Source: Gammaproteobacteria bacterium UBA4475 (lineage in GTDB: Bacteria > Pseudomonadota > Gammaproteobacteria > Pseudomonadales > Azotimanducaceae). Taken from it: DNA of 8,211 nt. The translations under genes and the position numbers were made by a program. Below are positions 3,812 to 8,211 of the stretch, one piece after another (the first letter of the stretch is position 1; each line of letters opens with the position of its first letter). The notes beneath the pieces are model-generated. The model was given only the letters and a program-made list of their open reading frames with translations. It searched no databases and was not told where the DNA came from. The DNA is taken from NCBI GenBank assembly GCA_002389265.1, contig DGOD01000138.1:1-8211 (forward strand). The letters are read 5' to 3'.

Positions 3812-6800
3812 TTATTCTGCCGCCGGTAGCGTCGCGCTGGCGACCTTAATAGGCTCAGCTTCTGGCGCATGTTTGGAGGCCAGTGCCAGATACATGCTTG
3901 GCAGTACCACCAAGGTGAAGAAGGTACCCAGCAGCATGCCAGCAACGAGGATGATGCCGATGCTGTTCCGCGCTTCTGCGCCGGCACCGGAGACCAGGAC
4001 CAGCGGAAAGTGGCCGACCACAGTGGCGCCGGTGGTCATCAATACCGGGCGAAGTCGAACGCTGGCCCCCTGTCGGATCGCTTCAAACTTACTCAGACCC
4101 TGTCGCTGTAGATGATTGGCAAACTCAACAATCAGAATACCGTTCTTGGTCACCAAGCCGATCAGTGTAATGAGACCGATCTGAGAGTAAATGTTCAAGG
4201 TGGTCCAACCCAAAAAGGTAAACATGAGTGCTCCTGCGAGGGCGAGCGGTACACAGCCTAGCAGGACCACTAATGGATCTCTAAAGCGGTTGAATAACAC
4301 CACCAGCACTAGGAACACAAATGCCAGTGACATCCCCAGAGCCCCGAAAAGTGTGTTGCCTTCCTGGCGGATCTGACGAGATTCACCGGCATAGTCGATG
4401 ATATAACCCGGCGGTAGAATTTCTTCCGCGGCTTTCTCAATGGCGCTGAGCCCTTGTTCTTTCGTGTATGCCGGGATCATGCCAGCGAATAGCGTAAACG
4501 AATTGCGCTGCTGAAATTTCGTCAGCACTCGAGGCCCCACCTTTTCTTCCAGACGTGCCAGTGACGAGAAAGGCACTAGGGCGCCGGCGGGGGTTTGGAT
4601 TTTCAGGTCTTGCAGGGCATAGATATCCAGTCGATCTCGGTCTTCCAGCATGGGCACAACACGATAGGCTTTTCCATCTAGATCAAAGCGGTTGACGTAG
4701 TTGCCAGACAAATACGTTGATAATTGCTGGCTCACGTCGGCGACGGTGAGTCCCACATCAGCGATGCGATCACGGTTCAACTCAAAGTGGGCCTGGGGAA
4801 AGTCAATCTTAAGGTTGGTATCAGCAAATAGAAACAGCTTGCTGGCGTAGGCGGCCGCCAGTAACTTTTCGGCGTAGGGCTGCATTTCTGCCGCGCTGGC
4901 CGCTGCGGTAACCACCAGTTCTACTGAAAATCTGCCAGCGCTGGGCAGGGACGGCGAAGAATTAGGGAAAGCCTGCAGGCCGGGTACCTTTGACAGACGA
5001 CCATAGGTCAGTGGCATCATATCTTGTGTGGTGAAGTCTCGCTCGTCAGGGTCGACAAACTGTTGACCACCCACAGCGCCGCCAGGATTAATAATCTGCC
5101 ACATGTACGTGGCCTGCGGCAGGTTGTTCATCACGTCCACCACATCATGCATGTGCTCGTGGGTATAGGCCAGCGAGGCCTCGGGCGGTGGCGAGGAGAT
5201 CACGAACACCGAACTTTGGTCTTCAATGGGAGCTAACTCTTGCTGGGACAGCAATAAAAACGGAATGGTCAGCAGCGAGAAGAACAGGGCGAAAACCAGT
5301 AGCTGTGGCGTCCAGCGCAGGCTGTGTGACAACAGGGTTTCATAGCGCCGGCGCAGGCCTTCGAAGCGGGTATTAATCCAGCGGGTCATGGTGCCTTCTT
5401 GGCCCCGTGCGGGGCTCGCATAGGCACTCATGATGGGTGACAGCGTGAGGGCCACCATGCCTGAGATCAACACGGCTACTGCCAGGGTAAAGGCAAACTC
5501 TTTAATCAGCACGCCAGTCAATCCTGATAGAAATCCGATGGGGACATAAACCGCAGCCAGGGTTATCGACATGCCGATAATAGGCGTCAGCAATTGGCGG
5601 GAACTGGCCAGTGCCGCCTGCCTGCGGGACATGCCCTCGCGCATAAAGCGCGCAACGTTTTCCACCACCACAATGGCATCGTCTACCACCAGGCCCACAG
5701 ACAGCACGATGGCGAGAATGGTCAAAAGGTTAAAAGAAAACCCCATAGCCATCATCAATGCCATGGCGCCCAGCAATGAAATGGGAATGGTTACCAGCGG
5801 TACCATCGCGCTGCGCAGCGAACCCATAAACAACAGCACGACAATACCGACCAGTAACACGGTCTCGGCGAGCGTAATAAAAATTTCACGAATCGCGTCA
5901 CGCATATACAAGGTGCCGTCATAACCCATATCAATGCGCATGCCGTCAGGCAGGGTCGCGTTTACGTCGGTCAACACAGTATAAAGCTGATCGCCAATTT
6001 CCAGCTCATTGGCACCGGGCAACCCATATACCGCTAGGAATAAGTTGTCCCGCTGGCTGATACGCGCAATCTGTTCTCCTTCAACTTCACCCAGTTCCAC
6101 GCGGGCCACCTCGCCAAGGCGCACAATGGCATCATCAACCTTGCTGATCACCAACTGCTCAAAGTCTTGGGGCGTCTTGAGGGTAGCGCTAGTCTGTAGG
6201 TCGATCCGTTGTTGTGCGTTCTCGACCTGACCGATGGGTGCAATCACATTGTTCGCCATCAGAGCCTGGCGTATCTGCGTGGCACTGACATTCAAATAGT
6301 TCAGCCTTGATGGGTCAAGCCAGATGCGCATGGCCGGGTCACGCCCACCGGCGATCCTGACACGTTGTACGCCAGGAATTGACGAGATGATAGGCACCAC
6401 ATTACGGGTCATGTAATCCGCCGTTTCCGAGCGGGTACGGGCGTTCATCACCACATCTAAGTAGAAGATCGCATTGTTGGCATCGGCGCGATTAACGTCA
6501 ATGGTCGGGTCTTCAGCACCAGCAGGTAGTTCAAAGCGAATTTGCCCCAAGCGGGTATTTAATTCTGCCAAAGCCAGGTTGCTAGGTTCATTGAGTTTCA
6601 GCCAAGCGGTGACGATACTGATGCCGGCGGTTGTGGTTGAGTCGACATAGTCCACACCGGGTACGGTTGCTGCGGCACGTTCAATGGGGTCAGTGACAAA
6701 GCCTTTGACTGTTTCAGCAGATGCACCGACATAAGGAGTCGTAATAATGAGTGATGAGCTTTCGATTTCTGGAAATTCCAGCACTGGCATCTCTACAGCA

Positions 6801-6904
6801 GCGCGCAAGCCTAAGAGGATCAACGCCAGCGAGATCACGATGGCGACAGCGGGGCGCTCAACGAAGATATCAAAAAAATTCGGTTTGCCATTCGCGGTGC
6901 TCAT
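3812..6904 (-). CDS. RND efflux transporter permease subunit (HAE1/AcrB-like)
   Basis: Inner-membrane proton-driven pump subunit of the resistance-nodulation-division family, exporting substrates from periplasm or membrane through an outer-membrane channel. 1030 residues matches AcrB-type pumps (about 1,050). TM1 lies at about 19-33 after the typical start NFFDIFVERP (9-18), followed by the first periplasmic porter region, TM2-TM6 from about 340, a second periplasmic region (about 555-850) and TM8-TM12 to about 1005. The proton relay is intact: Asp408 and Asp409 in VGLVVDDAIVVVEN (TM4), Lys920 in GLVTKNGILIVEF (TM10), and Arg950 and Thr957 in RLRPVLMT (TM11). The pump therefore looks functional; substrates cannot be read from sequence. 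It starts inside the adaptor's stop codon (ATGA, four-base overlap), with GGAGG (6915-6919) ten bases upstream, the clearest ribosome site in the window. General resemblance is to the MexI-type branch, an impression rather than an alignment. Confidence 0.95.
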   Translation of the reverse strand: MSTANGKPNFFDIFVERPAVAIVISLALILLGLRAAVEMPVLEFPEIESSSLIITTPYVGASAETVKGFVTDPIERAAATVPGVDYVDSTTTAGISIVTAWLKLNEPSNLALAELNTRLGQIRFELPAGAEDPTIDVNRADANNAIFYLDVVMNARTRSETADYMTRNVVPIISSIPGVQRVRIAGGRDPAMRIWLDPSRLNYLNVSATQIRQALMANNVIAPIGQVENAQQRIDLQTSATLKTPQDFEQLVISKVDDAIVRLGEVARVELGEVEGEQIARISQRDNLFLAVYGLPGANELEIGDQLYTVLTDVNATLPDGMRIDMGYDGTLYMRDAIREIFITLAETVLLVGIVVLLFMGSLRSAMVPLVTIPISLLGAMALMMAMGFSFNLLTILAIVLSVGLVVDDAIVVVENVARFMREGMSRRQAALASSRQLLTPIIGMSITLAAVYVPIGFLSGLTGVLIKEFAFTLAVAVLISGMVALTLSPIMSAYASPARGQEGTMTRWINTRFEGLRRRYETLLSHSLRWTPQLLVFALFFSLLTIPFLLLSQQELAPIEDQSSVFVISSPPPEASLAYTHEHMHDVVDVMNNLPQATYMWQIINPGGAVGGQQFVDPDERDFTTQDMMPLTYGRLSKVPGLQAFPNSSPSLPSAGRFSVELVVTAAASAAEMQPYAEKLLAAAYASKLFLFADTNLKIDFPQAHFELNRDRIADVGLTVADVSQQLSTYLSGNYVNRFDLDGKAYRVVPMLEDRDRLDIYALQDLKIQTPAGALVPFSSLARLEEKVGPRVLTKFQQRNSFTLFAGMIPAYTKEQGLSAIEKAAEEILPPGYIIDYAGESRQIRQEGNTLFGALGMSLAFVFLVLVVLFNRFRDPLVVLLGCVPLALAGALMFTFLGWTTLNIYSQIGLITLIGLVTKNGILIVEFANHLQRQGLSKFEAIRQGASVRLRPVLMTTGATVVGHFPLVLVSGAGAEARNSIGIILVAGMLLGTFFTLVVLPSMYLALASKHAPEAEPIKVASATLPAAE

Positions 6905-6919
6905 GGCGCGGCAGCCTCC
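6901..6919 (-). promoter_or_regulatory. Coupled stop/start (ATGA) with Shine-Dalgarno for the permease
   Basis: The adaptor's TGA (6901-6903) overlaps the permease ATG (6902-6904). GGAGG (complement of 6915-6919) lies ten bases before that ATG, inside the adaptor coding sequence. This arrangement couples translation and supports fixed stoichiometry of the two pump parts. It also settles the permease start. Confidence 0.8.
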
Positions 6920-8064
6920 ACTGCGTCCCGCAGTGTTTCTCGCTCAACCACATGCACCAGCATGCCAGCGTTCAGTTTGAAGGCGCCCAGGGCAGCGATC
7001 AGATCGCCAGGCTCAAGGCCGGCGGTAATGATCACCTCGTCGCCCTCGGCGCGGAACACGGTCACGGGCAGTCGCTCAGCACGATAGGGCGCGCTGGCTC
7101 CGGTCTCGGACGCCGCCAGTCGATAGACGTAGGCGCCAAAACTACTGCGGCGCACGGCAGTGGCGGGTAAGCGAATGACCCCTTCGAGAACGCCGGTTTG
7201 CACCGCAACATCGACCACCGCGCCTGGGGACAGGTTGTCGTCTGAATCGGTCAACAGCGCGCGGTATCCGCGAGCCCGAGAAGCCTGATTAATCGCCGGC
7301 TCGATCGCGACGACGGTTGCGATCACTGGGGTGTTGATTGCCCCTTGACTGGCGACCGCCGGCCCTGACAGGCTGACCGGCTCACCAATTTCCAGGTTGG
7401 CTTTGTCTTGAGGTAAGTCAAAATCTATCCAGCGTTGCTCAGCACCGCCGGTTAGGCCTGTGATCAGACTATTTGCGGCGAGATATTGACCCACCTCTAA
7501 GGTGTGCAGGCTAGTGGCGGCGGCGAAGGGCGCGCTCAGTGTCTTTTTATCGATGCGAGCCGCAAGCGCTGCCGCATTAGCCAGCAAGACGGCTTTGTCG
7601 GCCACGGCGCTATCATAGTCTTGCGGACTGGCCATCTTGTCGGCGCGCAGTTTAGCGACTCGTTGCAAACGTAATTCCGCGAGCTGCAACTGAGCTTCAG
7701 TGGCGCGCAGTTGGGCCTGCTCTTCGCGGCTGTCAAGGCGCAGCAAAATCTGACCCGAAGTCACGTTATCGCCACCCGTGAAGCCAACAGTGGTTATTCT
7801 GCCCTCAACCTCATTGCGCAACTGCAGATATCGGGTCGCGCGTACCTCGGCGATAGTTCGATAAATCTGCTGCCAGCTCCCTGACTGGGCAGTTACCGCC
7901 GTCACCGTTGCCGAGCGCTCGGGAAAAGACGCCGCAAAAGCCATGGCGTTTTGAATCTGCAGGTATTTGAGGCCGCCCAAACCGGCGACTAATAACAGAC
8001 ACACCAGTAACAAGAGCAACCAGCGTTTCAATGTGCTAACGGGCAGAGCGGGCGTGTCGGGCAT
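6901..8064 (-). CDS. RND efflux periplasmic adaptor subunit (membrane fusion protein)
   Basis: Links the RND permease to an outer-membrane channel across the periplasm. 387 residues, the usual family size. An N-terminal membrane anchor (about 15-33) is present and there is no lipobox Cys, so it is tethered by a helix rather than lipidated. Domain order is typical: first half of the lipoyl domain (about 84-110, with VEGRITTVGFTGGDNVTSGQ-type turns), alpha-hairpin rich in Ala, Gln, Leu and Arg (about 112-170), second lipoyl half (LSAPFAA, 176-182), beta-barrel (about 200-290), and membrane-proximal domain ending in GAFKLNAGMLVHV (360-372). It is the first gene of a translationally coupled pair with the permease. 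No strong Shine-Dalgarno precedes the ATG. No regulator gene or complete channel gene lies alongside in the window. Confidence 0.93.
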   Translation of the reverse strand: MPDTPALPVSTLKRWLLLLLVCLLLVAGLGGLKYLQIQNAMAFAASFPERSATVTAVTAQSGSWQQIYRTIAEVRATRYLQLRNEVEGRITTVGFTGGDNVTSGQILLRLDSREEQAQLRATEAQLQLAELRLQRVAKLRADKMASPQDYDSAVADKAVLLANAAALAARIDKKTLSAPFAAATSLHTLEVGQYLAANSLITGLTGGAEQRWIDFDLPQDKANLEIGEPVSLSGPAVASQGAINTPVIATVVAIEPAINQASRARGYRALLTDSDDNLSPGAVVDVAVQTGVLEGVIRLPATAVRRSSFGAYVYRLAASETGASAPYRAERLPVTVFRAEGDEVIITAGLEPGDLIAALGAFKLNAGMLVHVVERETLRDAVEAAAP

Positions 8065-8065
8065 A

Positions 8066-8211
8066 TTAGAGCAAACCAGTCGATCGCACGGAATAGTCGT
8101 TCCGCGCCGAAGTTAAATGAGTTTTAATCCACAAATTGAGCCGAGAGGCTAAACCAGGGCGTAAGTCTTGTCCAGGCATTGGCCGCTTGCCATTCAGTGT
8201 TGAGATAAGCC
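8066..8211 (-). CDS. 3' end of an upstream minus-strand gene, cut by the window edge (frame undetermined)
   Basis: Two minus-strand frames are open from the edge. One ends at a TAA at 8124-8126 and gives 28 residues ending TRLTPWFSLSAQFVD, with Trp at every sixth position (7, 13, 19) and an alternating pattern like the last strand of a beta-barrel. The other ends at a TAA at 8066-8068, one base before the adaptor ATG, and gives 47 residues including RLNLWIKTHLTSARNDYSV. The first has the more protein-like composition; the second has operon-like spacing. Either way a gene probably precedes the adaptor and may be co-transcribed, possibly an outer-membrane partner, but the fragment is too short to identify. 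Confidence 0.35.
   Translation of the reverse strand, partial: LISTLNGKRPMPGQDLRPGLASRLNLWIKTHLTSARNDYSVRSTGLL

Noticed and set aside
3869..6230. Several plus-strand open frames of 60-120 codons opposite the RND permease
   Set aside because: All lie antisense to an uninterrupted, motif-complete 1030-codon permease; they are shadows of its codon bias.
1..8211. CRISPR array, insertion sequence, integron or phage genes
   Set aside because: No regularly spaced repeats, transposase, integrase or terminal inverted repeats with target duplications were found on reading both strands.

Overview
The window looks like chromosomal DNA of a Gram-negative bacterium, probably a gammaproteobacterium. The evidence is an RND pump with its periplasmic adaptor, a lipobox lipoprotein, Sec-type signal peptides, moderate GC and tight gene packing. 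No marker here fixes a genus, and a marine or aquatic origin is only an impression. Shine-Dalgarno sequences are weak or absent at most starts. The exception is the pump permease, which has GGAGG ten bases before its ATG.

Layout. (1) Bases 60-1280, minus strand: a DAACS-family symporter in which the canonical sodium and substrate residues are replaced. (2) Bases 1281-1568: a divergent intergenic region rich in GATC-centred palindromes, with a short tandem repeat. (3) Bases 1569-2672, plus strand: a lipoprotein with a six-bladed propeller that keeps, with near-identical spacing, the calcium ligands and His dyad of mammalian paraoxonases. (4) Bases 2673-3155: a 483-base gap with a probable weak terminator, a palindrome over a promoter-like sequence, hairpins and two tiny ORFs, one ending four bases before the next gene's first ATG. 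(5) Bases 3156-3665, plus strand: a secreted NTF2/SnoaL-like protein. (6) Bases 3666-3811: a convergent spacer. (7) Bases 8064 down to 3812, minus strand: an RND efflux operon, adaptor then permease, joined by an ATGA overlap. (8) Bases 8066-8211: the 3' end of an undetermined minus-strand gene cut by the window edge.

How the parts may work together. The adaptor and permease form two of the three parts of a proton-driven efflux pump. No outer-membrane channel is seen in the window, so the channel is either the cut gene or encoded elsewhere. The paraoxonase-like lipoprotein would sit in the outer membrane and plausibly hydrolyse lactones or esters. The divergent symporter could import an organic acid or amino acid, but a link between the two is only a neighbourhood inference. 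No mobile element, CRISPR array, tRNA or rRNA was found. The most unusual items are the rewired symporter site, the paraoxonase-like lipoprotein, and the structured gap before the NTF2-like gene.
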